Under the pieces are notes generated by a model that was given only the letters and a program-made list of their open reading frames with translations, was not told where the DNA came from and ran no database searches. From Sorghum bicolor (Eukaryota > Streptophyta > Magnoliopsida > Poales > Poaceae), in NCBI RefSeq assembly GCF_000003195.3, contig NC_012878.2, forward strand, positions 17,088,641 to 17,152,640: a stretch of DNA of 64,000 nucleotides, in the 5' to 3' direction. Made by a program: the position numbers and the translations under genes. Below are positions 24,640 to 36,800 of this stretch, piece by piece; within the stretch, counting starts at the first letter, position 1, and the number at the start of each line of letters is the position of its first letter.

Positions 24640-25332
24640 AGATCAGTTCATAGACACTATAGCAGTACTACAAATAATTTCATCATCCAAAAAATAATAA
24701 AACCAGTGAATGAGTGACCCAAATTGTATCACAAATATGACAACGGAAATTTATTTACTAACTCATATATAGAATTGGCACCGGACAATCAAACATCTAA
24801 ATTGTAGAAAGTACCATGACAAAAATACCAGTGCATGACTAATGAACTAGTACTAATACGGAGAAAGAAGCAGGAGGACCATGGATCGGCAACGGAAACT
24901 AATATGGAGAAAGAAGCAGGAGGACCACGGATCGGCAACAGGGGGACGACCGATCTGCATGCAGGAACATAATCGATTGGCAATACGAGGATGCAGGATG
25001 ATGTCATCCCTAACCTTGATCACGGCACGGCAGGAGGAAGCAGCGAGGATGCCGCATGCACGACATAGATGGGCAGCAAGAGGCGCCTCGGGTCAGGACG
25101 ATCCACGAGCAGGGTTCGTGTCTCCTGGTGTCGGCGACGCTTCTATGGAAGGAACGCTGCCCCTGGTGTCGGCGATGCTTCTACGGAAAGAAAAAAAACG
25201 CCGTCTCCCACACGTATACGACATACAACGATCAGGTCAAAACATATCTACGTAATGACATCAACCATGATTATATAATCGTATTAAACAATAAAAATAA
25301 ATAATATACTAGTCCATACACCAAAGTATAGT
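24640..25332. other. TNPD 5' flank with short tandem duplications
   Basis: No gene recognised. A unit of about 47 bp (GGAGAAAGAAGCAGGAGGAC and following) is repeated at about 24853-24900 and 24901-24945. Another unit (CTGGTGTCGGCGACGCTTCT) is repeated near 25119 and 25162. The TNPD promoter should lie here. Small + ORFs at 24881-25304 overlap in three frames and look like chance. Confidence 0.45.
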
Positions 25333-25405
25333 TAGCCTAGTGGTTAGTCCCTAAACTAGCCACTCCAAAGGTTGCAGGTTCGACACCTCTTCTACTCATG
25401 TTTTT
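25333..25405 (+). repeat. tRNA-derived SINE-like head with pol III boxes
   Basis: An A-box-like TAGCCTAGTGG (25333-25343) and a consensus B box GGTTCGACACC (25377-25387) are spaced as in tRNA promoters. A T-rich stretch follows. I could not fold it into a complete tRNA, so it is more likely a fragment of a tRNA-derived SINE or a tRNA pseudogene. Confidence 0.45.
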
Positions 25406-25544
25406 TTTTAATTTTTAAACAAAATAACAACTCACTAATTTAATCTGTTGTTTTCCTTAAAATTTTAAAACAAAGTTATTATGTCGCTACAATATGTTAT
25501 TTCTTACTTTTTAAAAATAAATATTTAAAAACTCACTTATTATT

Positions 25545-25805
25545 ACACGTGTAGTTTTTAAAAAATTAAAAATTCAGTTCATACATAGTCATGATGTTAT
25601 TTTCACGTTACTAAATATTCTTTCTAAAATAATTAACTTACATGTTATTAAAAATTCATAGTTAAAAGACGTTATTTGTTACTTTTTTTAAAACAATAAT
25701 TAATTATTACACGTCTTTTTTAAAATAAAATTTCATTTCATACGTAGTCATGATGTTATTTTTACGTTATTAAATATTCTTTCAAAAAGAATTAACTTAC
25801 ACGAT
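25545..25805. repeat. Direct repeat of about 157 bp in CACTA right arm
   Basis: Sequence around CATAGTCATGATGTTATTTT (from about 25573) recurs around CGTAGTCATGATGTTATTTT (from about 25730), each followed by TTAAATATTCTTTC-like text and AATTAACTTACA. AT-rich and non-coding. Confidence 0.6.
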
Positions 25806-25849
25806 ATTAAATATTCTTTCAAAATATTAGCTTACACGTCCTTCATCGA

Positions 25850-26145
25850 GAATCCTACGTGACATTGCATCAAACACAAAACCGTTGCAATACTACTTCC
25901 TAATTGCATCTATATTCTAAACCGATGCAATACCACCTACATATTGCAACAACAAATCAATACTAACGCAACCGAATGTGTTTGATGCAGTAACCTACAC
26001 CTATTGCAGCCATTCAAGAAATGATGCAATAGATCATGCGTATTGCATTAGTTCTCAACATCGGATGCAATAGCTGCCACCTGTTGCATCAGATTTGTGT
26101 TTGATGCAAGTTGACGTGATGCAATAGGGTCAAAATCTAGTAGTG
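25850..26145. repeat. CACTA right subterminal repeats and terminal inverted repeat
   Basis: Scattered TTGCAAT, GATGCAAT and ATTGCATC motifs in both orientations lead to the terminal repeat at 26118-26145, followed by the target duplication ACT. Confidence 0.85.
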
Positions 26146-26148
26146 ACT

Positions 26149-26183
26149 CTTTTGAGTACTTTAATCTATGGGACGCTATTGGT
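26149..26183 (+). repeat. ATH-2 3' LTR, short second segment
   Basis: 35 bp of the interrupted LTR between the CACTA target duplication (26146-26148) and ATH-3. Its last 5 bp, TTGGT, are the presumed left target duplication of ATH-3; the right copy lies outside the window. Confidence 0.7.
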
Positions 26184-27688
26184 TGTTGACGGTCCTTAAG
26201 TACTAAATTTAACCATCAAATAAACATGGAAAAGGATCAATATGCACCAAACATCTAGAATTAGGGTTTTATCTGACAGAATTCCACGAGCTTTGGTGTT
26301 TATCTATTTCTGCAGGGGGTTATCAGAAAATATGGAGAGAAGGCACACATGTCATGTTTACAACGAGATAATTACGTGCCGTGCAATTTTCCTCAATCTA
26401 GAAGAGTCCAGAAGCCACGGGAACGAATGGGAGACCGGATAGGCTCGGGGGTAGGGCGCCCGCCCTCCCCCCTTGGGCGCCCGCCCAAGTCTCGGGGCCA
26501 ATCCGAACCAAACTCTTGGATCGTGCTCCACCGACCTAAAGGATCAAGGAAAACCGTGCGATCAATGTCGGTTTGATCCGACGGCCCAAATTCACTTGAA
26601 AGGACTATATAACCAAGGCCTCTTCACCTCTAGAGGAGATAAGAGAAAAGGAGAAATCATTATCAGAGGTAGCCATCAAAGTTAGGGTTTAGAGCTTCTC
26701 TTCCACAAAGAATTAGAATTAGCTACTCCCTAATCCTTCAAGTTTAGAGGATTGATTAGATAGCAATTAGATAAGTAGAGCACTACGCTATGGATTTGGA
26801 TCTTCGTTAATAAACATTGGTATTATTCATATCTTTATCTAATACTTTGTTCTAATTGCATTATGCCTCTATTTATTATGTTCTTAGTTTGCTCTAGTTC
26901 TATATTTGATATAGTTATGATTGATAATGAGTTTATGTATAAGTTTGCAAAGCGCTTAGCTCTTGACGCGCGGGAGTTAAGTGGTAGATCACCTGTGGGC
27001 ATGGTGCTTAGATGTTATTTACCTGCAAATGTATGCTATTGGCCAGGTTGTGTGGTAGTTCGTGATAGTGACAGCTTCGTTGATTCTTATATAGTCCACC
27101 CTCCGTTGATAGGACAGGCAGAATTTGTATTGCGGAGTGAGTCTTGCGATGCTCTGATTTACTTAGCAATGTTCCTTATACATGAATGAAGTGTCTTTTA
27201 TGCTATATATGATCTTGTAGATAACTAGTGTAGATTGTGACTTAGTAGATAGTAGATAAATTAGAATCCATTCTCTAGCTAATCCGACGTCACCTTACAT
27301 ATATGAGGAGTAGTCTATTTTCTAATCGCTGTGTTATTTACCCATGAGCTTATATTTCATTATCTTTATTATTATGGCTTACCCCCTGCCAAAGTAAGTG
27401 ACTGTGTGACGAGTTTCTCATTAGTAATCATGTTATTGCAAGTTTATCTCTAGTCTATGCCTTGATAGATTTTATTTATCTCCACCGTTCTCTTAAGCAA
27501 AATTATAAATAACGATACCTGGAATATTTACCTGGTGAAATGCTACAATGAGGTGTTTTATCTGTGTGCTTGCAGATAAAATAGATTATTTTCTAGAGAG
27601 CCTTTACATTTATAAATACCTTTGTACACTCTGGCACCATGTTGGCGATGACAACCTAGTATCTAAGTGGTGTTAGCTAGTGTCAACA
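26184..27688 (+). repeat. ATH-3 5' LTR
   Basis: 1505 bp, starting TGTTGACGGTCCTTAAGTAC and ending GTGTCAACA. It contains the twin GC boxes (26454-26486) and TATATAA at 26606-26612. Its first 73 bp are nearly identical to 36801-36873, the truncated 3' LTR. The 108-codon frame at 26863-27189 is LTR sequence, not a gene. Confidence 0.88.
26454..26486 (+). promoter_or_regulatory. Twin GC box, ATH-3 LTR
   Basis: GGGCGCCCGCCC at 26454-26465 and again at 26475-26486, with the 9-bp spacer tcccccctt. TATATAA follows after 119 bp. Confidence 0.5.
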
Positions 27689-27696
27689 AGCATTTC

Positions 27697-27714
27697 TGGC
27701 GCCGTTGCTAGGGA
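27697..27714 (+). promoter_or_regulatory. Primer binding site (ATH-3)
   Basis: TGGCGCCGTTGCTAGGGA, 8 bp after the LTR end; tRNA-Asp type with one central difference from the ATH-2 and ATH-5 sites. Confidence 0.8.
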
Positions 27715-27949
27715 GCAAAAGGGTAACACATAGGAACGGTAAGGAAAGTCAGGAAGTCAGTCAAGGTTATTCACATAAAATATTAGACTAGACTATGGAG
27801 AAATAATTGCATAAAACAGCTACTAAGTGAGAAATCATAACAAGGCACCTCTGCTTTGGCAGGTTCACCTTGTTGTTTTTCTATGTTTATATTTTTATAC
27901 ATGGTATATCAGGATTGACTTTGGGTACATTCAACTCTTCATCATCAGA

Positions 27950-29979
27950 ACCAAAGCAATCAAGAAAGGAAGAAGAAGCTAGCTACAAATTGCTGAAGCT
28001 ACGGCACAGAAGACCCTGCAAGAATTCTCTGCCCCAAGTGTTGAGAACATTCCAACTGGTCCAATATTTGCAGTAGAAGAAGGAGTACCCGAGTTTGAGC
28101 TCAAGTCAAGCCTCATCAATTTGGTGCAAGCTACACAATTCAGTGGAAAGGCACATGAAGATGCTAGTGCACACTTGCAGAATTTCTTAGAGATTGGAAG
28201 CACAATCCACATCAACGGAGTCGACAAAGACGTCATACTGCTTCGCCTCTTTCCATTCTCACTAGAAGGAAAAGCGAGGAAGTGGTTCTACACTCATCAA
28301 GATAACATCAACAACTGGACGAACTTGTCAGATGCCTTTCTATCAAAGTTTTTCCCTATAGGCAAAACAACTGCCTTAAGAGGAAATATTGTTAGTTTCC
28401 AACAGCAGAAGACAGAAACCATTTTAGAAGCATGGGATCATTTTCAAGGATACATATCAGATTGTCCTCACCATGGAATGGCCACATGGTTACTTATGCA
28501 GACCTTCTACCATGGATTAACCCAGAAGGCTCGTGAGTGCCTAGATGCATCTGCTAAAGGATCATTCTTGGAGCTTACAACTGGAAAAGCAAAGATACTT
28601 TTGGATAAGATAGCAGAAAACCAAAGCTGGTTCCAAGATGAAGCTCAACAATGTCATCAAACTGAAGAAATACCAGAAGAAGTAAATGCATTATCAACCA
28701 AGATGGAAAATTTACTCACTGGATTGACCAGAGGGCCAAGTTCAAAGAAGATCAAAGGGCCATTGAGACAGCATACAAATATCAACCTACTTCAAGTCAA
28801 CCCAATAGCAAAGGTATGAATTCAGGTAATACTTTCAAGCAACTTTCATTAAAAGAGATAATTGCTCAACAAACCAAAACTAATAATGAAGTTAACCAAA
28901 GGCTAGATACAAATGAATCATCTCTAAAAGATATACACAATAAAATGGATTTTCTATTAACTTCTTTTGATGAGCAAAACACTCTTAATAAAAGGGTAGA
29001 GCTTAAATTAATAAAGCTAGCTGCTGCACTGCCTGTTGCTACTAACATTGAGCAGGTAAAGAACATAACTACTAGAGGAGGCAAAGCCACCAGGGATCCC
29101 CCATATCCAAAAGAGAAACAAAGAACATCAGCACCAGTGCAACCAGCAGTGATAGAAGAAGAAAGCCCAGCTGAAGCAGAAGATCTGCTACAACCACCAA
29201 GAACTGGAGAAATGAGGAAAGATTTTTACGACACCAACTATTTGCCATTTCCCAGAAGAATCAGAGGACTGCAGTCGGATGAGCAGTTTGGTAAGTTTGT
29301 AGAGGTCATTCAGAAATTATATGTCAACATACCTCTGCTTGATGCCATACAGGTAACTACATATGCAAAGTACATCGAGATATTCTTAACAAGAAGAGAC
29401 CACTGCCCACCACTGAGGTTATCAAGCTGATAGAAGAATGTAGTGCGGCCATCCTCAATAAACCACCAAGAAAGAAGAAGGATCCAGGATGCCCCACTAT
29501 TGATTGCTCGATGGGAAACCAACAATTCAACAATGCACTTTGTGATCTCGGAGCAAGTGTCAGTGTGATGCCAGCATCAGTCTACGAGAAGCTTGAGCAT
29601 ACGACCCTAGAACCAACATCAATGTGCCTGCAACTAGCGGATCAATCAGTTTGAAACCCATTGGGTATCGCTTTGAAACCCATTGGGTATCGCCAAGAAC
29701 ATTCCAGTCAAGATCAGAGTTTTCCTGGTGCCAGTAGACTTCGTGGTATTGGACATGAGTCCTGACTCAAAAGTATCCATCATCCTTGGAAGGCCATTTT
29801 TGAGCACCGCCAATGCCCACATTGATGTCGGGAAGGGAGAAATCAAGTTCAACATAAACGGAAAGGAAGAACACTTCACATTCAAACCCAGACCAGAGAG
29901 AGACTCTATAGTGAAGGAAGTTCATGAAGAAGAACCACTAGAGACACCATCTCTGGAGGAAGGTAATTCAGAAGATTAA
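27950..29979 (+). pseudogene. Athila-like gag-protease, broken (ATH-3)
   Basis: A Gag domain (KAHEDASAHLQNFLEI through LRLFPFSLEGKARKW) occupies 28121-28700 and is clearly homologous to that of ATH-5. The next open frame (28816-29430) has a heptad-like region and the YLPFP segment. After a frameshift near 29385 the protease core CDLGASVSVMP appears (about 29539-29572). A 22-bp tandem duplication at 29650-29693 shifts the frame again before the LGRPFLSTANAH motif. The ORF ends at 29979. The N-terminus is scrambled by frameshifts before 28050. No RT follows, as in ATH-1. Confidence 0.85.
29650..29693 (+). repeat. 22-bp perfect tandem duplication in protease
   Basis: TTTGAAACCCATTGGGTATC plus GC occurs twice head to tail (29650-29671, 29672-29693). 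The 22-bp gain shifts the protease frame by one base and adds a stop (TGA within GTTTGA). Confidence 0.9.
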
Positions 29980-30872
29980 AAGATTTGGAGGTCCAGCTTG
30001 GGGGACCTAAAAATCCCAAACCCTCACCGGGAGGTAAATCGGTATTTATCTGCATTATTAATTCTCTCATAATTAATTCTTGCATTAGTCATATATATTC
30101 ATAGCATTATTATAATAATAAAAAGCCCCATATAATTAACATTTATGGTGTGTAACGACACATACTTATTAATTATTGTGGAGGCACAAAATTAATTTTC
30201 ATTATCATTTTTAATAAGTTTCAATCCTCATAGATTTTCCTGCATTATATTTAATTATAGCAACCTTCTACAAGCATGACCGACACTCCTTGGGTACCAC
30301 ATGTCATACACCACACCTCACACACATCCCATCACATTATTTGATCCACCAACATATCTCCACTCACCTGCACGTTTCCACCGACCAACCACCACCCATG
30401 ATCTATTATTTTGCGTAAGAGTTAAGCAAAGGAGGGAGTAGAGAAAGGGTTTAGGGTTGGGCACCACAAGTGGTCGCCCGCCCACCTATAGAGGGCACCC
30501 GCCCTGCCCTTCCTTCCTCCTATAAATTTCCACCTCCTGCCTCCATCTCCATCACACAAGCCTCCCAGAAAACCATGCAAGTTTCAGTTTCCAGAGAAAG
30601 AGCTCTTGTAGTGAAGTGAGAAGAAAGTAGAGAGGAAGAGAAGAGTGGGAAAGAAGTTGGTAGTTTCTGAGTAAGAGGGTGAGGTTCACCTAGTAAGTAA
30701 TGATCCCGCTGTCCAAAGCGGAAGTGAAAGTTGTTTAGGGGGAGGTTCTGCCAAAATAAAAACTTGTCTTGAACGACTAACCCGTGGACTATTGACATTC
30801 CGGACAGCTGACCACTAACATTTTCTCTCACATTTTCCACTAGTTGTGTTTTTGCCAACTTTTGATTACAGG
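29980..30872 (+). promoter_or_regulatory. ATH-3 intergenic region with internal promoter-like module
   Basis: Non-coding between gag-protease and the third ORF. A hairpin-forming CAGCTTGGGGGACC is at about 29996-30009. Twin GC boxes (30472-30504) are followed 16 bp later by TATAAA (30521-30526), then a leader of roughly 320 bp. The leader ends TTTTGATTACAG|G next to the ATG at 30873, an acceptor-like sequence. A separate mRNA for the downstream ORF is inferred, not shown. Confidence 0.45.
30472..30504 (+). promoter_or_regulatory. Twin GC box upstream of ATH-3 third ORF
   Basis: GGTCGCCCGCCC (30472-30483) and GGGCACCCGCCC (30493-30504) with the 9-bp spacer acctataga. Same repeat length as in the LTRs but located inside the element. 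Confidence 0.5.
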
Positions 30873-33800
30873 ATGTTCAAGAAGGTGAAGAATGCAGGGA
30901 ACGCTCTCAAGAACATAGGTACAAGGAGTTCATCCCGACACTCCTCGCACCCATCACAGATGAGCGTCGACCCAACGCCCACACAAGCTCCGTCATCTTC
31001 ATCTAATCAGCAAGTCAAGGTCCTCCTCAAGATAGGAGACATTGGACTAAAGACCCAAAGGGAAAAGGAAGTTTACCAGCAGCTAAAGAATAAAGATTTC
31101 ATTCACACCCCTACACTTGATCCAATCTTGCTACAAGAAACAGGTATGGATATTGAATTCGACTTAATTTTCCAAATGTTAGGTTGGATAAATTTTTGGA
31201 ATATAACTGAGCTGGGTTCTCGTCTTCTCACCCTTGAATTTCTTTGCACTTTACAATATTATGAGGGGGGAATTGTTTTTCGGATGTTAATTATGTTGTC
31301 TTGGAGAGAATTGAGCCACCATCTTGGTTTCTCTTCAAGATGTATCCTGAACATTGAATCCGACTTACCCAATTTTGAGAGACACCAGTTCTGGAGAGAG
31401 ATATCTAGAGATAATTTTTGTAGTCAAGCCCGAACCAGTGATAGTAACACCCTAAAATTTACTCCTTTTTGAAATAGGTAAAAATGATTTAATTTTGTAT
31501 TTTTTTTGTGTTCATGAAATATAGAGAGATAATATTTTTCATTAAATTAAAATTCATCATAGGATGTAGAAACATGTTTGAGCATACATGTCATGGCATT
31601 TTATTTATTGTGATGAGTGTATTTAAACTCAAAATTCAAAATGATTCAAAAGCATTTTTAAATGAGTTTCAAATGGCTTTTGGAAAAAAAAACAAAAGAA
31701 AAGGAAAACCTCCCCCTCTCCATCTTCCTGGCCCGAAGGCCCAAAACCCCTCTCCTCGGGCCCAGCCTGCCCGCGCCCTCCCTCTTTCCCTTCCTTTCTT
31801 ACTCTGACGCGCGGACCCCACGACTAGAGTCGCTGACGGCTTGGCCCCACTTGTTGGCGCCGTCTTCTACCCAGAGACGGCAAGGAGCCGGACTCCCCAC
31901 CGAACCGTGAGCCAAAGCCTAGGCCGCGTGCCCCTTCTCCCGGATCCCGCCCGACAGCACCCCCTCCTTTCTCCTCCTATCGCGCTGACGTCTGGGACCC
32001 ACTGGCAGCGATGCGGTTCTCCCCTTTCCTTCTTCTCCATGGAGTCCAAGCTGGCCACGGAAGGGAAATCCCGATTCTCCCGGGATTGGATCGTAGAGCG
32101 TCACCGAGCGCTATAAGACCCCCTAGAAAGTAGCCACACTCTTCCCTTTGCATCTTCACATGACGCATAGCCGCCCTAGCCGCTGTAGCACCGAAGCTTA
32201 GATCTCCCCGAAACCGCACGCTTTCTACCGCCGTGAACCAAGCCCCTCGCTTCCTCTCGGCTCGAACTAAAGCCCTAGGTGAATCCGCGGTGAGCTTGTC
32301 GCTCCCCTGGCGTTTTTCTTTTGAAGTTTGGTGCATAGAATCGGGTAAAACGCAAACTCCGGTGAACTCTCCAATGGCGCCGCCGCGGGGAAGGCCCTGT
32401 TCCGGCCAGCTCGCCGCCGGCATCCCATGGTCTCTCCCGGAGCGATCTCGGCCGTCGGATGTTGAATCAAGGGACATAAATAGAAGGTACCCCTTCGCGG
32501 GAATTTTTCTTTAAGAGCCCCTGAAGTTTTCGCTTATCAAACCCGCGGTCCAAGGCGTGTTTGCGGGTTTGCGCCTATCAGTTTTGAAGACGTATTCCAT
32601 ACGGTTTAAGCTAATATACGCTTTCTGTTAATTACATAATTGCCAGTGGAAGTATTTAGCTCATAAAATATTTATTTTAACTCTGTTTTTGTCCATTCAA
32701 ATTGCGTCAGATTCGTATTAATGAGCTCCACAAGTTAGTAATATTGTTTACCCAGTTTGAAACTTTTTATTTTCGTGATATTATTTAATTAATTACTTTT
32801 CTATATAAAATCTTAGAAAATTCATACCTTCTACGTTTTAACTCTGATTTTCGTGAACTTTACGTTTGTGTGATCGTAGTGCTGCGTAGAATATTTTGAT
32901 AAAATTTTATATTTGTTTTACCACTGTTTGGTGTATTGTTCTAATTACAGCTTGTTCGCTTCGTGTATGATTGTCTACATTGGATTGCGTGTAGTTGATT
33001 GATGATCGAGTTTAGTCGGTGAGCTTTACGTTGGTGATCAAGGTCAAGCTTTTGACGACCAGCAGTAGGCTCAGGAGAGCTTTCATCAAGACAAGTATAA
33101 CTGGGGACTATCCTTGTTACTTATACACAATTAATACAATATATATCATATGCATGTGTCCACCTTGATGACCTTAGCAAAATCATAGTTGATTGTTATC
33201 CTGAATTCCTTGTTGCCTATTTGGATATGCATTTGGGTAGTTCTTGCTAGTGCTTGAATATAATACATGATCTTGTAACATGAATGTTTGGATAAACAAT
33301 AAACAATAAAATAAGCTTTCTAGCAACTTTAATATAAAGGGTGGAAAGAACTCTGGCTTTTGCTGGATTGATCTTGATCCTCCATAAGGACTTATCCCTT
33401 GGCAAAAGCTAGGACAACTCATACAACCATGAGGGCTATATGGCTCTGGCTTTAGTCAAGTATGAGTAATTTTTCTAGCTCCTTAGCGGTTACCCATGTG
33501 GCGCAACTGGGGAATAGCAGACCGTGGATTCCTGCGGGTGAATCACATGGACTGACTAATGAAAACAAGCGGTCCTAACTTGTTAGACGAACCTTTGAAA
33601 GACTTCATAGTGAATCCTGCCGGCTTTCCTTGGAAGTGAGCTAAGAGGTCTACGGGCCTCGGGCGAAAGGGTAAATCATGACTCATGGGTAAAGATGTAC
33701 AACCTCTGCAGAGTGTTAAATCTGGTATACTAGCCGTGCCCACGGATACGGGCGGCCCGGAAAACTGACAGAATAGATGGACACTGTTGAACATGATTAA

Positions 33801-35270
33801 TGATGATAAATGATGGTTTATTATGTTGTTTGTATGTGTTATTCTTTATTCTTGTATACATCGATCATGTGGTTATGGGATTAATTATGCTACCTTGATG
33901 TTTGCTATCCAATGATTAAATATGCTATCTACATATAAAAGCTAAATGCAGTCAAACCAGTGTCAGCTTATTGAGCCTGATGAACCCCTGGTTATACTTG
34001 TTGAGTACGATATATGCTCACTCTTGCAATTTCCCCCATACCTCAGGAGGAGTTTAGGCTTGTGATCAACCAGTCAGTTGGATCCTGTAGAGTGAAGTTA
34101 ATACTCAAAGTTTGGAGTTGTCTATCCGCTGTTTGCTATCAAAGGTTATCTCTTTTATATTATGTACGTTATATATTTTATGCATTGTCTTTTGATATTA
34201 CCCCTTACTTGTAGCTATATGTGAGATTTGACTTCTAAAACTCATATATGGTGCATATCTGGTTTTGTCCTTAAAATCGGGTATTACAGTGACATGGAAC
34301 ACCCCACTCTTAGGATGTTCCACAAATGGCTTGGGTACAATCTTTTCTATCGTGATGATATTAGGAAAGTAAGAGTAGGAGATTTGCAACTTTTATATGC
34401 TGCTATTAATAAAGTACCCACTTCACCTGTTACACTTTTGGTTTCTCATTGGCTTAGTATACCTAGTCTTCAGGGACCAGTAGGATGTACTTCACTTATC
34501 ATCATCTAGCCTCTAGTCTTCATTTACTAGAAAATTCATCATTGGAATTCATAGATGAGTTACGGATTTATCATGGCTATGACACATTTAGACAAGCTTG
34601 GATGTTAAAGAAAGAAGGGAATATAATGTATATGCTATATGATAATAAAGGCAATATTCGGTTACCTAACCCGAACCTTGGCCTCTATGTTGTTCAAAAA
34701 TACTTGATTGAGATTGCAGTGACACCGGTAAACCAGAGAGCTCCACAGCGAGTGGCATCTGAAAGGATGACCACCCATTGAGAACGCACCTGGTATGGAG
34801 CTGATCCTGGACTAGAAGAAGCAGTGCACCTGCATTATTGCGACTACAACCCCTGAGTCCTTCGAGACCCATGGGTTCGACATGCGCAACCACAAGAGCC
34901 AACACAGGAGACATGGCCGGAGGGCCAAGATCACCAGTGGATAAACCCGCCTTTTCATACGGGCAGGTACTCCACTAATCCATATGGAGCTTCAGGATCC
35001 AGACCTCCGCCCCAATTCAATGCAGGACGATACTCTGACGCCTCTTATGCTTTCACGAATGACTACTACCAAGAGGCCAGCGCTTTCTTCACCCGTACCG
35101 ACAACACTCACCTCGACATCCAGAATACGCAAGCAGAACATGGACGACTCCTGGAACAGCAACAAAAATAGAACCAGGATCACGCCACTGCAGTACAAGA
35201 ACTGAGACAAGACACCACAATAATGAACGACAACATCACCACCATGATGCGATTCTGGAACATCGGGTAA
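30873..35270 (+). pseudogene. Third ORF of ATH-3 (Athila ORF-1/env-position type), split by solo LTR
   Basis: The ATG at 30873 opens a frame with a basic, Ser-rich N-terminus. A region resembling the plant Athila ORF-1 family follows (MLSWRELSHHLGFSSR near 31290-31340, then QFWREISRDNF). At 31443 the frame is interrupted by a solo LTR; it resumes in register at 34294 (HPTLRMFHKWLGYNLF). A 1-2-nt shift near 34490, a TGA at 34779-34781 after a His codon and another stop near 34855 break the rest. The C-terminal end is Gln-rich with a YSDASYAF segment and ends TAA at 35268-35270. The function of this family is unknown; some authors compare its position to env. I see no clear signal peptide or transmembrane segment. 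Confidence 0.6.
31443..34288 (+). mobile_element. Solo LTR, probable Del/Tekay type
   Basis: 2846 bp from AGTAACACCC to GGGTATTACA, with no internal region. Flanks GTGAT (31438-31442) and GTGAC (34289-34293) form a target duplication with one mismatch, and the host ORF is in register across the insert. The LTR starting at 62228 is related in inverse orientation, with shared text such as GAGGGCTATATGGCTCTGGC near 33432 matching the complement near 63300. The middle is GC-rich (31700-32500) and contains many overlapping chance ORFs on both strands; none looks like a gene. A full element probably recombined between its LTRs. Confidence 0.8.
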
Positions 35271-36800
35271 GACCGACATCCACATCCAGCTTGGGGGAGT
35301 TCCTCCCCAATTTATCAAGTAAGTTTTTATTTGCTCTTCTTATTTATTCCTTTCTGTTTTAGTGTTTTATTTATCTTTAAAAATAACTTATAAAACCCAA
35401 TAAATATTTTCTTGCTTTAAATTACTACATTTTATAAATATGAAAACAAAATAAAAAGAGTGTGTAGATAAGTGTGCTTTATTTTTCTTGCTAAGTGGTA
35501 ATCTCTAGAAAAATAAAAAAAAGACCAAAAAGTTCCACGATGGAAATGATGAACAGTTGCTCTGTTTGCTTACTTTCAAGTACCTAGCTTTTATATTAGA
35601 GTTCTTCTAGGAATTACTAAAACTGAAATTACTATCTATGGGAAGCATAAAACTAAAGTCTAGGTAAAAGAAGGATATAATATAAAGTTTGAGCTGCTGT
35701 TTATCTTGTTCCTAATACACTAAGTTCTGGAGATTTATTTTGAAAACTTACAAATCACATGATGAGTTCCTAGCATTACAAACTACCTACCATAGCCATA
35801 CTTCCTATAACATCTCTTACTATATTCACATTGAGTTTGATCGAGCTGTGTAGACACTTAGGAGCTTTTCATGTGGTCAAATTAAGATATTCACTTGCAC
35901 ACATATACTACACCCTGCACCACTACTCATTAAAATTGCTAAAAATATTATCACTCACTGTCCCAAATGATGTTATTCTCTCTCTCTCTAAAAAGATTCA
36001 ATGCAGAAGAGGCATGGGTTATGCAAAAATATGCGAGGAAATAAAAAGGGGCAAGTGCCCGAAACCTCGAAAGGAAAGAAAAAGAGTGAGACGAGAGGTA
36101 AAAATGGACAAGTGTCCGGAGTAGAATTAGGGGTACAAAGATGCCCACTTGAGCGGAAAAAATGGACAAGTGTCCGACAGTAGAATTAGGGGTATCTACT
36201 ACCCACCCGAAAAAAAGAGAGATAGCCCATGTTCTCCCAAAGCAAAGATCAAAGAAGAGGAGAGATAGCAATATGAGGAGCAATGAGAAGTAAGTTTTAT
36301 TATCACTTATACATTTTTACCATCACTATCATTTAATCCACCACACATGCACATCTTAATTTAATATATGCTGAGTTCCTTTGGATCCATGGCTCGATTA
36401 GACAACATATGAGCTGTTTTTCACTCCTATGAGCTCCACTTAAATATTCCATTAGGTATAGGTAGTGACATTTTGGTAAGGATCCACAAATACCACATAT
36501 ATAGAGACTTGAGAGATCATTGCTGGGAACTCTGAGTTTTATTTTTTAAACATATGCAAAACTATGGAACAAAGGTGAAGTATAGACAGGAAGAATAGTG
36601 CTTGACTTAATTATTTTGTCTTTTGATTACTTAAGACTTAAGTGCAGGTACTAAGCTCCATGACACTTCACTCTAATCTAGAAGAATTTTTATGTAAAAG
36701 CATGTGTGCCTGTCAGGAAAGAAAACATCGAAGCAACTCCTGATCCATCTAAGTTTAGCTGTTTGCTCAGGGACGAGCAAAGGGTAAGCTTGGGGTAGTT
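35271..36800 (+). other. ATH-3 3' non-coding region with hairpin array and PPT
   Basis: No gene. A palindromic CTTGGGGGAG-TT-CCTCCCCAA lies at about 35289-35310. The hairpin array is at 36034-36200. The PPT AAGCTTGGGGTAGTT (36786-36800) has one change from the standard form. A CTCTCTCTCT run is near 35980. Confidence 0.7.
36034..36200 (+). other. Covarying hairpin array (ATH-3)
   Basis: Outer stem CGAGG (36034-36038) with CCTCG (36065-36069) encloses GGGC-AAGT-GCCC (36049-36060). Two further hairpins GGAC-AAGT-GTCC are at 36106-36117 and 36164-36175, each followed by AGTAGAATTAGGGGTA, which can pair with a nearby TACCC or TGCCC. Structure inferred from complementarity and comparison with the other elements. 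Confidence 0.6.

Larger units (their letters stand above)
11188..26145 (-). mobile_element. CACTA (En/Spm) DNA transposon, 14,958 bp
   Basis: The ends are the terminal inverted repeat CACTACTAGATTTTGACCCT and its complement. They extend to 28 bp with one mismatch (11188-11215 and 26118-26145). The 3-bp target duplication ACT flanks both sides (11185-11187 and 26146-26148). Subterminal GATGCAA/TTGCATC motifs are abundant at both ends. TNPD and TNPA lie on the minus strand in the usual order, with a third two-exon gene on + between them. It interrupts the ATH-2 LTR. Both transposase genes have a few disabling changes, so this copy is probably immobile unless helped in trans. Confidence 0.97.

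Noticed and set aside
25333..25387. A functional tRNA gene
   Set aside because: A and B boxes are present, but I could not form a convincing acceptor stem and anticodon arm, and it is followed by AT-rich DNA; a SINE or pseudogene is likelier.
31700..32520. Several ORFs of 60-166 codons on both strands in a GC-rich stretch
   Set aside because: They overlap in many frames inside the solo LTR and have no domain motifs; GC-rich DNA yields such frames by chance.
30873..35270. A true envelope gene in ATH-3
   Set aside because: The position fits, but I see no signal peptide, transmembrane helix or glycoprotein features; similarity is to the Athila ORF-1 type, whose function is unknown.
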